Assembly: GCF_016680995.1 (NCBI RefSeq)
Contig: NZ_JAEQMG010000117.1
Span: 1 to 64,000 of the forward strand
DNA length: 64,000 nt
Origin: Ruminococcus difficilis
GTDB taxonomy: Bacteria; Bacillota_A; Clostridia; Oscillospirales; Acutalibacteraceae
Reading direction: 5' to 3'
The position numbers and the translations under genes are program-made. Of this stretch, positions 34,362 through 42,650 are shown one piece after another. The notes beneath the pieces are model-generated. The model was given only the letters and a program-made list of their open reading frames with translations, was not told the origin of the DNA and ran no database searches. The first letter of the stretch is position 1, and each line of letters starts with the position of its first letter.

Positions 34362-35990
34362 ATGAAAACCTACCATTTAACCAACACACAATCGGATATC
34401 GAACAGGCATCCGCCATCCTGCGTGACGGCGGTCTGGTCGCTATGCCTACCGAAACGGTCTACGGTCTGGCGGCAAATGCCCTCGACGGTGAGGCGGTAC
34501 GCCGTATCTTTGAGGCGAAGGGTCGTCCGATGGATAACCCGCTGATCGTCCATGTCGCGGAGTTTTCCGACATCGAACGCTTGCGCCTTGTTTCCGAGAT
34601 CCCCGAAAAGGCGGTGAAGCTCGCGCAGGCTTTCTGGCCGGGACCTCTCACCATCATTATGCCCAAGGGCGAGGTCATCCCCGATGAAGTCAGCGCGGGG
34701 CTGAGTACCGTGGCGATCCGCATCCCGTCCCATCCCGACGCGCAAAGGCTGCTCAAAACAAGCGGTCTGGCACTGGCAGCGCCCTCCGCCAATACCTCCG
34801 GCAAGCCCAGTCCGACCACGGCGCAGCATGTCATCGACGACATGGAGGGCAGGATTGAGGCGGTCATCGACGGAGGCAGCTGTTCTGTCGGCGTGGAGAG
34901 TACCGTGATCACGCTCGCGACCGATACGCCGCGTATCCTGCGGCCGGGGTTGATCACCCGTGAAGAGATCGAAGCCGTCATCGGCGCGATCGAGGTCGAT
35001 CACGCGGTGCTCCATCAACTGGAAAACAACGAAAAAGCCTCGTCACCCGGCATGAAGTATAAGCACTACGCGCCTCGTACCAGAGTCGTGCTCCTGCGCG
35101 GCAGTGACGAGCGCTACATCACATATATGAACCGTCTGTACGCCCGTGATCCGCATATCGCGGCAATGTGCTATGACGAGGATAAGCCGCAGCTCGACAT
35201 GCCCTGTATCACGATCGGCGGCATGGATGATGAAAAAGCGCAGGCAAAGGCGCTGTTTGACGCGCTTAGAGCGGTGGATGATCTGGAGGATGTGACCTCT
35301 GTTTATGCCCATTGTCCCGAGGCGACCGGCGTCGGCATGGCGCTGTACAACCGCCTGATCCGCGCGGCGGCGTTCGAGGTCATCGATCTGCCCGAAAAGC
35401 GGATCATCGGCCTGACCGGTCAGACCGGCGCGGGGAAGAGTGAAGCGGCGCGATTGCTCGCCGAGTGCGGATTCCCGGTCGTCAGCGCGGATGAAGCCGC
35501 CAGACTTGCGGTTGAGGACAGTGAAGTGAAAGCGATGCTTTGCGCTTCGTTCGGCAACGTGCTTTTGCCCGACGGCAGTCTTGACAGGCGGCGTGTCGCG
35601 CAGATCGCGTTCTCGTCACCCGAGAATACCGAAACGCTCAACGCGATCACCCATCCCAAGATCAGCGAGATCATGCTCGCGCAGGTTGAAAAAAATAATG
35701 GCGACATCGTTATTTTTGACGCTTCTCAGCTCTTTGAAGCGCGACAGGATGTGTTCTGCTACCGCATCGTCGGCGTGCTCGCCGATCCCGAGCTTAGAAG
35801 AGAGAGGATCATGAGGCGCGACGGGCTGAACAGGGAAGAGGCGGAGCGTCGGATGTCGGTACAGCTCAGTGAAGAGTTCTTTATCGCCCACTGTGACGAT
35901 ATACTATATAATAACGGTTCCGCCGAGGCGTTCTTTGACGCGGTGCGGCAATACGGCGAAAGGTGGTGCGCGGATGAGCAGAAGATATGA
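34362..35990 (+). CDS. Fusion of threonylcarbamoyl-AMP synthase (Sua5) and dephospho-CoA kinase (CoaE)
   Basis: 542 residues. Residues 1-340 form a full Sua5: the YrdC domain with MPTETVYGLAANA, KGRPMDNPL and ALAAPSANTSGKPSP, then the SPGMKYKHYAP linker and the Sua5 C-terminal domain ending GMALYNRLIRAAAF. Without a break, residues 347-542 form CoaE with the P-loop GQTGAGKS (353-360), VVSADEAARL, ITHPKI and LFEARQD. Sua5 makes the precursor of t6A in tRNA, and CoaE makes coenzyme A. No stop or start separates the halves. Start ATG 34362 lacks a good ribosome site and follows element F directly. The lytic transglycosylase gene overlaps its end by 17 bases. Confidence 0.93.
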   Translation: MKTYHLTNTQSDIEQASAILRDGGLVAMPTETVYGLAANALDGEAVRRIFEAKGRPMDNPLIVHVAEFSDIERLRLVSEIPEKAVKLAQAFWPGPLTIIMPKGEVIPDEVSAGLSTVAIRIPSHPDAQRLLKTSGLALAAPSANTSGKPSPTTAQHVIDDMEGRIEAVIDGGSCSVGVESTVITLATDTPRILRPGLITREEIEAVIGAIEVDHAVLHQLENNEKASSPGMKYKHYAPRTRVVLLRGSDERYITYMNRLYARDPHIAAMCYDEDKPQLDMPCITIGGMDDEKAQAKALFDALRAVDDLEDVTSVYAHCPEATGVGMALYNRLIRAAAFEVIDLPEKRIIGLTGQTGAGKSEAARLLAECGFPVVSADEAARLAVEDSEVKAMLCASFGNVLLPDGSLDRRRVAQIAFSSPENTETLNAITHPKISEIMLAQVEKNNGDIVIFDASQLFEARQDVFCYRIVGVLADPELRRERIMRRDGLNREEAERRMSVQLSEEFFIAHCDDILYNNGSAEAFFDAVRQYGERWCADEQKI

Positions 35991-36603
35991 CCGACGACAT
36001 TCACGCGATACCAAGGGGCACGGAGCGATCGGATTCCTCGTGACATTTGTACTCCTGCTGTTTGTGGGCGTGCTGGTATTCTTTTTTGTTTCCGACACAA
36101 ACTATAAGGGAACAAAGGGCAAGGTATACAAAATGTTTTATCAACAGCAATACGGGGAACAGGTGCACAAATACGCGACCGAGTTCGGCGTGGAAGAACC
36201 CCTCGTATTTGCTGTCATCCGTACCGAAAGCGGGTTTCGGGAGGATGTAGAGAGCTCCGCGGGCGCGCTGGGATTGATGCAGCTGATGCCCTCGACCTTT
36301 GACTGGCTGCAGGAGAGCCTGGACGGACAGGTGATCTACTCCACCGACTCTCTCAGGGATCCCGATATCAACATCCGATACGGTACCTATCTCTTGTCAG
36401 TACTTCTCCAAAAGTACGGCAACCGCGATACGGCTGTCGCCGCCTACAACGCCGGCACCACTACCGTGGACGGCTGGCTGCAGGATCCGAACATATCGCC
36501 CGACGGCAAGACGCTGACGAACATCCCGTATGAGGAGACCGCCGCTTACGTCGAGCGCGTCGGCCACGCGTATGATCTGTATCAAAAACTATATTATCAA
36601 TAA
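35974..36603 (+). CDS. Membrane-anchored lytic transglycosylase (SLT domain)
   Basis: 209 residues. One membrane segment (about 18-40) precedes an SLT domain whose catalytic Glu lies in RTESGFREDVESSAGALGLMQLMPST; AAYNAG and NIPYEETAAYVERV complete the family signature. It cleaves the glycan strand of peptidoglycan with formation of anhydromuramyl ends. The start at ATG 35974 follows AAAGGTGG and lies within the 3' end of the Sua5-CoaE gene, so translation is probably coupled. A coaE-slt order is common in Clostridia, which supports the start and the fusion. Element C begins two bases after the stop. Confidence 0.93.
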   Translation: MSRRYDRRHSRDTKGHGAIGFLVTFVLLLFVGVLVFFFVSDTNYKGTKGKVYKMFYQQQYGEQVHKYATEFGVEEPLVFAVIRTESGFREDVESSAGALGLMQLMPSTFDWLQESLDGQVIYSTDSLRDPDINIRYGTYLLSVLLQKYGNRDTAVAAYNAGTTTVDGWLQDPNISPDGKTLTNIPYEETAAYVERVGHAYDLYQKLYYQ

Positions 36604-36605
36604 TC

Positions 36606-36725
36606 CGGTCAACGGAGAACGGAGAACAGTTGTGGAATAATCCCTGCGGATTTTTGATTGATAAAAATGGGTGAGGGCAACGCCCTCCTTCAACCGTTAA
36701 CCGTTATCCGTTAACCGTTATCCGT
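36606..36725. repeat. Heptamer-armed hairpin element, copy C (short form)
   Basis: Left arm GGTCAAC, GGAGAAC, GGAGAAC; right arm of inverted CCGTTAA/CCGTTAT heptamers. Hairpin 1 is AATCC-CTGC-GGATT (36639-36652), hairpin 2 GAGGGC-AAC-GCCCTC (36673-36687). Hairpin 3 is missing. It starts right after the transglycosylase stop and ends just before the ribosome site of the M18 peptidase gene. Confidence 0.8.
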
Positions 36726-36741
36726 ATTCAGGAGGTACAAA

Positions 36742-38133
36742 ATGAGTGAAAACGCAAAAGAACTCAGAGAAAAACTGATGATGAAAGAACGCCGCGGCGC
36801 GGCGACCTATTCGGCAGAGGTGCTCGCTCAGGCGGACGCTTACTGCGAGGATTACAAGAAGTTCCTCGATAACTCCCGCACCGAGCGTGAGGCGGTCAGC
36901 TACGTCAAGGCGTTGGCTGAAAAAGAGGGCTTTGTGGAATTCGATCCCGACGGCTCTTATCAGCCCGGCGACAGAGTCTATGTGATCAACCGCGAGAAGG
37001 CGATCGGTCTGGCTGTGATCGGCAAGAACGGCACCTCGAACGGTGTACGTTTGGCAATCGCGCATATCGACTCCCCGCGCATCGATCTGAAGCCCAATCC
37101 GCTGTATCAGGATAATGGCTTGGCGCTGTTCAAGACCCATTACTACGGCGGTATCAAAAAATACCAGTGGACGACCGTGCCGCTTGCCCTGCACGGCAGA
37201 GTGGTCAAGCTCGACGGCTCCACCGTGGACATCCGCATCGGCGACGATCCCAAGGACGAGTGCTTTTTGATCACCGATCTGCTGCCGCACCTCGATCGTG
37301 AGGGCGCGATGAAGACCGTGTCGAAGCTCTTTACGGGCGAGGATCTGAATATCCTTGTCGGTTCCAGACCCTATGACGACAGCGAGGAGAAGGATCTTGT
37401 CGCGTTGAATGTGATGAAGATCCTCAACGACCGCTTCGGTATCGAGGAGAACGACTTCCTCTCCGCGGAGCTGAACTTCTGTCCCGCGTATCCGACCCGC
37501 GACGTCGGCTTTGACCGCTCGATGATCGGCGGCTACGGTCACGATGACAAGTGCTGTGCTTATCCGTCCGTTACGGCGATCTTCGACACCAAGCTGCCCG
37601 AATGTACCTGTATCACCTATCTGACCGATAAGGAAGAGACGGGCTCCGACGGCAACACCGGTATGCAGAGCGACTTCCTCAGATACTTCATCTATGATCT
37701 GGCTAAGCTCGACGGAAACGAGGGCTATCGTGTGCTCTCTAAGAGCAAGTGCCTCTCCGCGGACGTCAACGCGGCTTTCGACCCCACCTTCCCGTCCGTG
37801 TATGAGGCAAAGAACTGCTCGTTCATCAACGAGGGTGTTGTCATCAGCAAGTACACCGGTCACGGCGGCAAGTATGACACCTCCGACGCGTCAGCCGAGT
37901 TCATGGGTGAGATCCGCGCCATGCTTGCGAAAAACGACGTCAAGTGGCAGGTCGGCGAGCTGGGCAAGGTCGATATCGGCGGCGGCGGTACCATCGCCAA
38001 ATACGTCGCCAACATGAACGTCGATGTGGTCGACCTCGGCGTAGCGGTGCTGTGCATGCACGCGCCCTTTGAGGTCATCTCCAAGGCGGATATCTACATG
38101 GCGCATAAGGCGTTTTGGGGTCTTTTTAATTAA
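36742..38133 (+). CDS. M18 family aminopeptidase
   Basis: 463 residues, cytoplasmic, related to aspartyl aminopeptidase (DAP/ApeA). Metal ligands sit in AIAHIDSPRIDLKPNP, the catalytic Glu pair in KEETGSDGNTG, and a later ligand in KYTGHGGKYDTSDA; GYGHDDKCC is the M18 dimer region. The enzyme removes acidic or other N-terminal residues from peptides. AGGAGG with good spacing precedes ATG 36742, and the ribosome site immediately follows element C. Confidence 0.92.
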   Translation: MSENAKELREKLMMKERRGAATYSAEVLAQADAYCEDYKKFLDNSRTEREAVSYVKALAEKEGFVEFDPDGSYQPGDRVYVINREKAIGLAVIGKNGTSNGVRLAIAHIDSPRIDLKPNPLYQDNGLALFKTHYYGGIKKYQWTTVPLALHGRVVKLDGSTVDIRIGDDPKDECFLITDLLPHLDREGAMKTVSKLFTGEDLNILVGSRPYDDSEEKDLVALNVMKILNDRFGIEENDFLSAELNFCPAYPTRDVGFDRSMIGGYGHDDKCCAYPSVTAIFDTKLPECTCITYLTDKEETGSDGNTGMQSDFLRYFIYDLAKLDGNEGYRVLSKSKCLSADVNAAFDPTFPSVYEAKNCSFINEGVVISKYTGHGGKYDTSDASAEFMGEIRAMLAKNDVKWQVGELGKVDIGGGGTIAKYVANMNVDVVDLGVAVLCMHAPFEVISKADIYMAHKAFWGLFN

Positions 38134-38147
38134 ATACAATGATTGTT

Positions 38148-38180
38148 CAGGGGTGTTGATAAAAACTGTCGACTCCCCTG
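38148..38180 (+). terminator. Possible terminator after the M18 peptidase gene
   Basis: CAGGGG (38148-38153) pairs with CCCCTG (38175-38180), extended by GT/AC, 15 bases after the stop. The tail (TGTTATTTG) is only moderately T-rich. Confidence 0.5.
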
Positions 38181-38264
38181 TGTTATTTGTGCTGTTGCTT
38201 GTTTTTTTTATAAGAGTGTGATAGAATGTATACGGAATGCTTTTTCTGTTCGGGAGGAGATTAT

Positions 38265-39425
38265 ATGAAGCGCAGATTATCCGTTTTGTTTCTTGTGATA
38301 ATGCTTTTTGCGGGCGTTTTGTGCGGCTGTGCGCAGCGCGGACGTTCCTATGAACTGCCTGAAACGGAATTTGAGGGAACAGACTATTATCAAAACAACA
38401 GTATGGTGAACAGCTCCGATTTCCTTATGAAGATCGGCGATAAGCTCTATACGATCGCTTCCGGATATGAGGTCAACAATCTTTGCGAGATATCGTCCGA
38501 CGGCGTTCGCATAGTCTATACGGAGCCGATGAATATAGGAGAATCCGAAATATGGTACGGGAATACGCTGTATGTGCTCGATGATATGCTATGCGTTCCT
38601 CAGATCGGCTATCAGGATTCGAACTCCCGATATTCCGATCGTCATGTTGATTTAGAAACAGGTACGATAAAAGAACCGACAAAGATCGTGTTAGAACGAT
38701 CCGGTTTTTGGTATCCGTGTGTTTGCAACGGCAGACTCTATATCCATAACGAAAAAGATGTTTTTCGCTGTGACGGTGATAACAAGACGACGCCGATCAT
38801 CAGCAAGAGTGATCTGCCTGTTGGAAACATCAATGATGTTTTGTTTGATCCGTTTGAAAACGGTTATTTCGGTATGTATATCAGCGAGCCGTATGTGTAC
38901 TATGGTACGACGGTGGGAAAAACCGTTTATTTATGCCGATATGATTGTACAAAGGGTAAGACCGTCGATAAAGTCAAGGTAGCGGACTCCGTAACGTCTA
39001 ACCCCGGTTTGAACAATATCATTGCAGACGGAAGCGATGTTTACTGTAGCGAAAACGCTACGATCTACCATATAGATTTGGAAAATGATACCTGTGAAGC
39101 GCTCTATACGGGAGAAGATGGTCTCAGGCTGATGTTCAACTGCGGCGGCGGAAAACTCTATCTTGCGGAAAACTTCGATCAAAAGGGTGTTCTGTATGAG
39201 CTCGACACCCAACATCCCACATCTCTCCGCACCCTCGTGGAGGATTCAGATCTGGAATTTCGCAGCCTGTATCTTTTTGATGATACATATGTGTACTACA
39301 ACAATAACTTGGAAAGTGTACTGTGCCGTGTACGCATAAGTGACGGTAAGACAGAGAAGGTGCTGGATTATCGGAAATATGAAGATGTACAGAAAGCTGA
39401 AACAACCGATACAAACCCGATGTAA
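38265..39425 (+). CDS. Lipoprotein of unknown function with beta-propeller-like repeats
   Basis: 386 residues with a lipoprotein signal (LFAGVLCGC). The body is beta-rich, with recurring strings such as GDKLYTIASG, GNTLYVLDD, NGRLYIHNEKD, GSDVYCSENATIY, GGKLYLAEN and DDTYVYYNNN spaced 40-60 residues apart. This suggests a propeller similar to DUF5050-type proteins. No catalytic motif is visible. GGGAGGAG precedes ATG 38265; an upstream Met in frame lies before the signal peptide and is unlikely. A single gene with its own terminator. Confidence 0.75.
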   Translation: MKRRLSVLFLVIMLFAGVLCGCAQRGRSYELPETEFEGTDYYQNNSMVNSSDFLMKIGDKLYTIASGYEVNNLCEISSDGVRIVYTEPMNIGESEIWYGNTLYVLDDMLCVPQIGYQDSNSRYSDRHVDLETGTIKEPTKIVLERSGFWYPCVCNGRLYIHNEKDVFRCDGDNKTTPIISKSDLPVGNINDVLFDPFENGYFGMYISEPYVYYGTTVGKTVYLCRYDCTKGKTVDKVKVADSVTSNPGLNNIIADGSDVYCSENATIYHIDLENDTCEALYTGEDGLRLMFNCGGGKLYLAENFDQKGVLYELDTQHPTSLRTLVEDSDLEFRSLYLFDDTYVYYNNNLESVLCRVRISDGKTEKVLDYRKYEDVQKAETTDTNPM

Positions 39426-39441
39426 TGGAAAAACAGTAATC

Positions 39442-39478
39442 AGAGTTGTCGTGGGATAATCACGGCGGCTCTTTTTTA
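39442..39478 (+). terminator. Terminator after the lipoprotein gene
   Basis: AGAGTTGTCGTG (39442-39453) pairs with CACGGCGGCTCT (39461-39472), followed by T6. It is directly joined to element E. Confidence 0.8.
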
Positions 39479-39627
39479 GTTAGGAGTGAGGAGTTAGGAG
39501 TGAGGAGTTGCGGGAAATGCTTCGCATTTTGATTCAAATGTTTTAATACGGTTGTGTTTGATTGAAACAATAGCAAACGGGTGCGGGCAACGCCCACCCA
39601 TAACTCCTAACTCCTCACCCTTATCTC
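39479..39627. repeat. Heptamer-armed hairpin element, copy E
   Basis: Left arm GGAGTGA, GGAGTTA, GGAGTGA; right arm of inverted TAACTCC/TAACTCC/TCACCC heptamers. Hairpin 1 AAATGC-TTC-GCATTT (39515-39529), hairpin 2 GGGC-AAC-GCCC (39585-39595) within GGGT/ACCC. Hairpin 3 is missing. Confidence 0.75.
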
Positions 39628-39751
39628 CTTGCTCCCTAAAAAGATGTTATACTTCATTACAATTTGTTAGATTTTGGCGGATTTTTTGCAAAATGTATAA
39701 AAATGGCGGGGATTTTTTGCGAAATTACTATGCCGTAATTCTCGATTGTTA

Positions 39752-39780
39752 TTGAATTAACAGGGGAATTGTCATATAAT
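39752..39780 (+). promoter_or_regulatory. Promoter of serC
   Basis: TTGAAT (39752-39757), a 17-base spacer and TATAAT (39775-39780). A leader of about 115 bases follows. The stretch 39628-39751 is A/T-rich with two TTTTTTGC-type repeats (CGGATTTTTTGC, GGGATTTTTTGC) and no gene. Confidence 0.75.
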
Positions 39781-39783
39781 TGT

Positions 39784-39885
39784 AACAGATATGGGGAGAA
39801 ATCGAAGCTCCGTTCGGAGTGATCCCGTATCATGTCAATGTTTTGTCTTGAATACGCGCGGTGTGAGAGCACCTGCGCCTGACAA
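39784..39885 (+). promoter_or_regulatory. Structured serC leader of unknown class
   Basis: A long stem GATATGGG/CCCGTATC (39788-39795 with 39823-39830) encloses CTCC-GTTC-GGAG. A second hairpin is GCGC-GGTG/CACC-T-GCGC (about 39857-39879). It matches no riboswitch class I can recall. An AUG at 39791, near the transcription start, opens a short frame with AGC, TCC, AGT and TCA serine codons, so attenuation is one possibility. Confidence 0.4.
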
Positions 39886-39903
39886 ATTTAGGAGGTATAT
39901 ATT

Positions 39904-40989
39904 ATGGCAAGAGTTTACAATTTTTCGGCAGGTCCTTCGATGCTGCCCGAAAGCGTACTGAAGACCGCGGCTGCTGAGATGCTCGACTACAAGGGCACCG
40001 GCGAGTCCGTCATGGAGATGTCCCACCGCTCCAAGGAGTACGGCGAGATCATCACCGCGGCTGAGTCTCTCCTGCGTGAGATCATGAACATCCCCGACAA
40101 CTACAAGGTCCTGTTCCTGCAGGGCGGCGCTTCCACCCAGTTTGCCGCTATCCCGCTCAACTTCATGAACGGCACCGGTAAGGCTGACTATGTTGTGACC
40201 GGTCAGTGGGCGAAGAAGGCTGCTGCCGAAGCAGGCCGCTACGGCGACGTCAACATCGTTGCTTCCTCCGCGGATAAGACCTTCTCTTATATCCCGAAGC
40301 TCGACAAGAGCACCTTTACTAAGGATGCCGACTACTTCTACATCTGCATGAACAACACCATCTACGGTACTGTTTACCATGAGCTGCCCGATACCGGCGA
40401 CGTTCCGCTGATCGCTGATATCTCTTCCTGCTTCCTCTCTGAGCCGCTCGACGTTACCAAGTTCGGTATGCTCTACGGCGGCGCTCAGAAGAACGTAGCT
40501 CCCGCAGGTGTGACCATCTGCATCATCCGTGAGGATCTGCTCGGCAAGGCGAGAGATATCACTCCCACCATGCTCAACTACCAGATCCATGCGGATAACG
40601 GTTCTATGTACAACACACCTCCCTGCTACACCATCTACATCATGAAGCTCGTCCTCGAGTGGATCAAGAACGAGGTCGGCGGTCTGGAGAAGATGAAGGA
40701 GCTCAACGAGAAGAAGGCGAAGATCCTGTATGACTTCCTCGATTCTTCCGAGATGTTCAAGGGCACCGTCGTTCCCGAGGATCGTTCTCTGATGAACGTT
40801 CCGTTCGTTACCGGCGACACCGATCTGGACGCGAAGTTTGTCGCTGCCGCTAAGGAAGCCGGCTTCATCAACATCAAGGGTCACCGCACCGTCGGCGGTA
40901 TGCGCGCTTCTATCTACAACGCAATGCCGATCGAGGGCGTTGAGAAGCTCGTTGCCTTCATGAAGAAGTTTGAAGAGGAAAACAAATAA
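39904..40989 (+). CDS. serC: Phosphoserine aminotransferase
   Basis: 361 residues, PLP-dependent, second step of serine synthesis (3-phosphohydroxypyruvate + glutamate to phosphoserine). Seen: the opening YNFSAGPSMLPESVL, GGASTQFAAIPLN, the PLP lysine in LYGGAQKNVAPAG, the HADNGSMYNTPP segment and the closing GHRTVGGMRASIYNAMP. AGGAGG eight bases before ATG 39904. serA follows after 118 bp, with a small repeat element between them. Confidence 0.96.
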   Translation: MARVYNFSAGPSMLPESVLKTAAAEMLDYKGTGESVMEMSHRSKEYGEIITAAESLLREIMNIPDNYKVLFLQGGASTQFAAIPLNFMNGTGKADYVVTGQWAKKAAAEAGRYGDVNIVASSADKTFSYIPKLDKSTFTKDADYFYICMNNTIYGTVYHELPDTGDVPLIADISSCFLSEPLDVTKFGMLYGGAQKNVAPAGVTICIIREDLLGKARDITPTMLNYQIHADNGSMYNTPPCYTIYIMKLVLEWIKNEVGGLEKMKELNEKKAKILYDFLDSSEMFKGTVVPEDRSLMNVPFVTGDTDLDAKFVAAAKEAGFINIKGHRTVGGMRASIYNAMPIEGVEKLVAFMKKFEEENK

Positions 40990-41002
40990 GAATCAAAATC
41001 AG

Positions 41003-41092
41003 CCTCCCTTTCCTAAGGGAGGTGCCCGATAGGGCGGAGGGTTGCAACCCCCAGTCGCTTTGCGACAGCCCCCTTAGGAAAGGGGACCTTGA
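41003..41092. repeat. CTCCCTTTCC-type repeat between serC and serA
   Basis: GCCTCCCTTTCCTAAGGGAG at the left and CCCCCTTAGGAAAGGGGACC at the right frame small hairpins GGGTTGCAACCC and GTCGCTTTGCGAC. It is related to the repeat blocks at 9332-9704 and 54748-54815. It could reduce read-through from serC to serA. Confidence 0.65.
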
Positions 41093-41107
41093 AAAAGGAG
41101 AATTGAT

Positions 41108-42253
41108 ATGTATAACATTTTAAAGCTGAATAAGATCGCTCCTGTTGCGATCGAGCGCTTCGGCGCTGATTATAACTGTGTTGACGAGTGCGACGCGCCC
41201 GAGGGTATCCTCGTCCGCTCCGCTTCTATGCACGACATGGAGCTGCCCGAGAGCCTTCTCGCGATCGCTCGTGCCGGTGCAGGCGTCAACAATATCCCGC
41301 TCGACAAGTGTGCCGAGAAGGGTATCTGTGTATTCAACACTCCCGGCGCTAACGCTAACGCCGTTATGGAGCTGGTGATCGCGGGCATGCTGCTCGGCTC
41401 CCGTAAGATCAGCGAGGGTATCGCGTGGTGCAAGACCCTCAAGGACGATCCCAATAACCTCAAGGCTGTTGAAAAGGGCAAAAGCCAATTCGTCGGTCCC
41501 GAGATCAAGGGCAAGACCCTCGGCGTAGTCGGACTCGGCGCGATCGGCGTACTGGTCGCGAACGCGGCGCGTGCGCTCCATATGCATGTCATCGGTTACG
41601 ATCCCTATCTGAGCGTCAACGCGGCACTGCATCTGTCCCGTCACGTTGTGACTGTCAACAACATCGACGAGCTGTACGCGCAGGCTGATTATGTGACCCT
41701 GCATCTGCCGGTCAACGACGGCACCCGCGGCATGATCGACGCCGATACCATCGCAAAGATGAAGGACGGCGTTCGCCTGCTGAACTTCTCTCGTGACGGT
41801 CTGGTCGTCTCTTCTGACATCAAGGCTGCTCTGGAGAGCGGTAAGATGGCGTCTTATGTGACTGACTTCGCTACCAACGATCTGCTCGACGTAGACGGCG
41901 TTGTCGCGATTCCGCACCTCGGCGCTTCCACTCCCGAGAGTGAGGATAACTGCGCGATCATGGCTGCCGACGAGATGAAGGATTATCTGGAGAACGGCAA
42001 CATCAAGAACTCCGTCAACTTCCCGAATGTTTCCATGCCCAGAACCGGCGATACCCGTTTCTGTGTGTTCCATCACAACGCACCCAAGATGATCTCCAAT
42101 CTGCTGGAGAAGATCGGCGGTAACGTTGAGAACATGGAGAACAAGAGCCGCGGCGATTACGCTTACACCATCATCGACGTGACAGGCGCGAATCCCGACG
42201 CCCTCGAGGCCGCTGAGGCGGTAGACGGCATCATCCGTATCAGAAAGCTGTAA
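41108..42253 (+). CDS. serA: D-3-phosphoglycerate dehydrogenase
   Basis: 381 residues. NAD-dependent first step of serine synthesis. Seen: substrate-domain RAGAGVNNIPL, the dinucleotide fold GVVGLGAIG, LLNFSRDGLV in place of the common arginine segment, and IPHLGASTPESE with the catalytic His. The C-terminal 75 residues (from about RFCVFHHNAPKMI) form an ACT domain that may bind serine as feedback signal. GGAG precedes ATG 41108. It works with serC just upstream. Confidence 0.95.
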   Translation: MYNILKLNKIAPVAIERFGADYNCVDECDAPEGILVRSASMHDMELPESLLAIARAGAGVNNIPLDKCAEKGICVFNTPGANANAVMELVIAGMLLGSRKISEGIAWCKTLKDDPNNLKAVEKGKSQFVGPEIKGKTLGVVGLGAIGVLVANAARALHMHVIGYDPYLSVNAALHLSRHVVTVNNIDELYAQADYVTLHLPVNDGTRGMIDADTIAKMKDGVRLLNFSRDGLVVSSDIKAALESGKMASYVTDFATNDLLDVDGVVAIPHLGASTPESEDNCAIMAADEMKDYLENGNIKNSVNFPNVSMPRTGDTRFCVFHHNAPKMISNLLEKIGGNVENMENKSRGDYAYTIIDVTGANPDALEAAEAVDGIIRIRKL

Positions 42254-42285
42254 TTTTCCGAAAAAGAATAATAACATAATAATAG

Positions 42286-42317
42286 CGCCCGTGGTTTCAT
42301 CGCCGCGGGCGTTTTTT
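42286..42317 (+). terminator. Terminator after serA
   Basis: CGCCCGTGG (42286-42294) pairs with CCGCGGGCG (42303-42311), ending in T6. Confidence 0.85.
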
Positions 42318-42319
42318 AA

Positions 42320-42420
42320 TGAGGAGTTAGGAGTTAGGAGTTAGGAGTTAGGAGTGAGGAGTTAGGAGTGAAGAGTTACGTTTCAGCGGATTTGTAGGGG
42401 AGCACCCCGCCCTACAGAAA
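42320..42420. repeat. GGAGTTA heptamer array (arm only) and a GTAGGGG unit
   Basis: Repeated GGAGTTA/GGAGTGA heptamers (42320-42376) with no inverted partner, followed by TTGTAGGGGAGC...GCCCTACAG, a palindromic unit like those at 16955-17160. No gene is seen between 42254 and 42499. Confidence 0.6.
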
Positions 42421-42499
42421 TCGATTTGCTTTGCGTTTGGGTGACATATAACGAAAAGACAGCTGTATCGCGGATGTTCACATAAAGTTTAAAAAAGAA

Positions 42500-42541
42500 T
42501 TAGCACTCTCGACTTGACAGTGCTAAAATATGGAGTATAAT
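42500..42541 (+). promoter_or_regulatory. CIRCE operator overlapping the htpG promoter
   Basis: TTAGCACTC (42500-42508), nine bases, CAGTGCTAA (42518-42526): the HrcA-binding CIRCE with one mismatch to consensus in the right half. The promoter TTGACA (42514-42519), 16 bases, TATAAT (42536-42541) overlaps it, so HrcA would block RNA polymerase directly. This places htpG under heat-shock repression by HrcA. Confidence 0.9.
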
Positions 42542-42650
42542 AGATATTGTAATAAAAAATGTCATTTTATACGGAGGAACAATTCTTCGGCGAAAAGCTG
42601 CCTCCATGATAAAGAGCTATGAAATGACAAATGAAAAAGAAGGTATGAAC

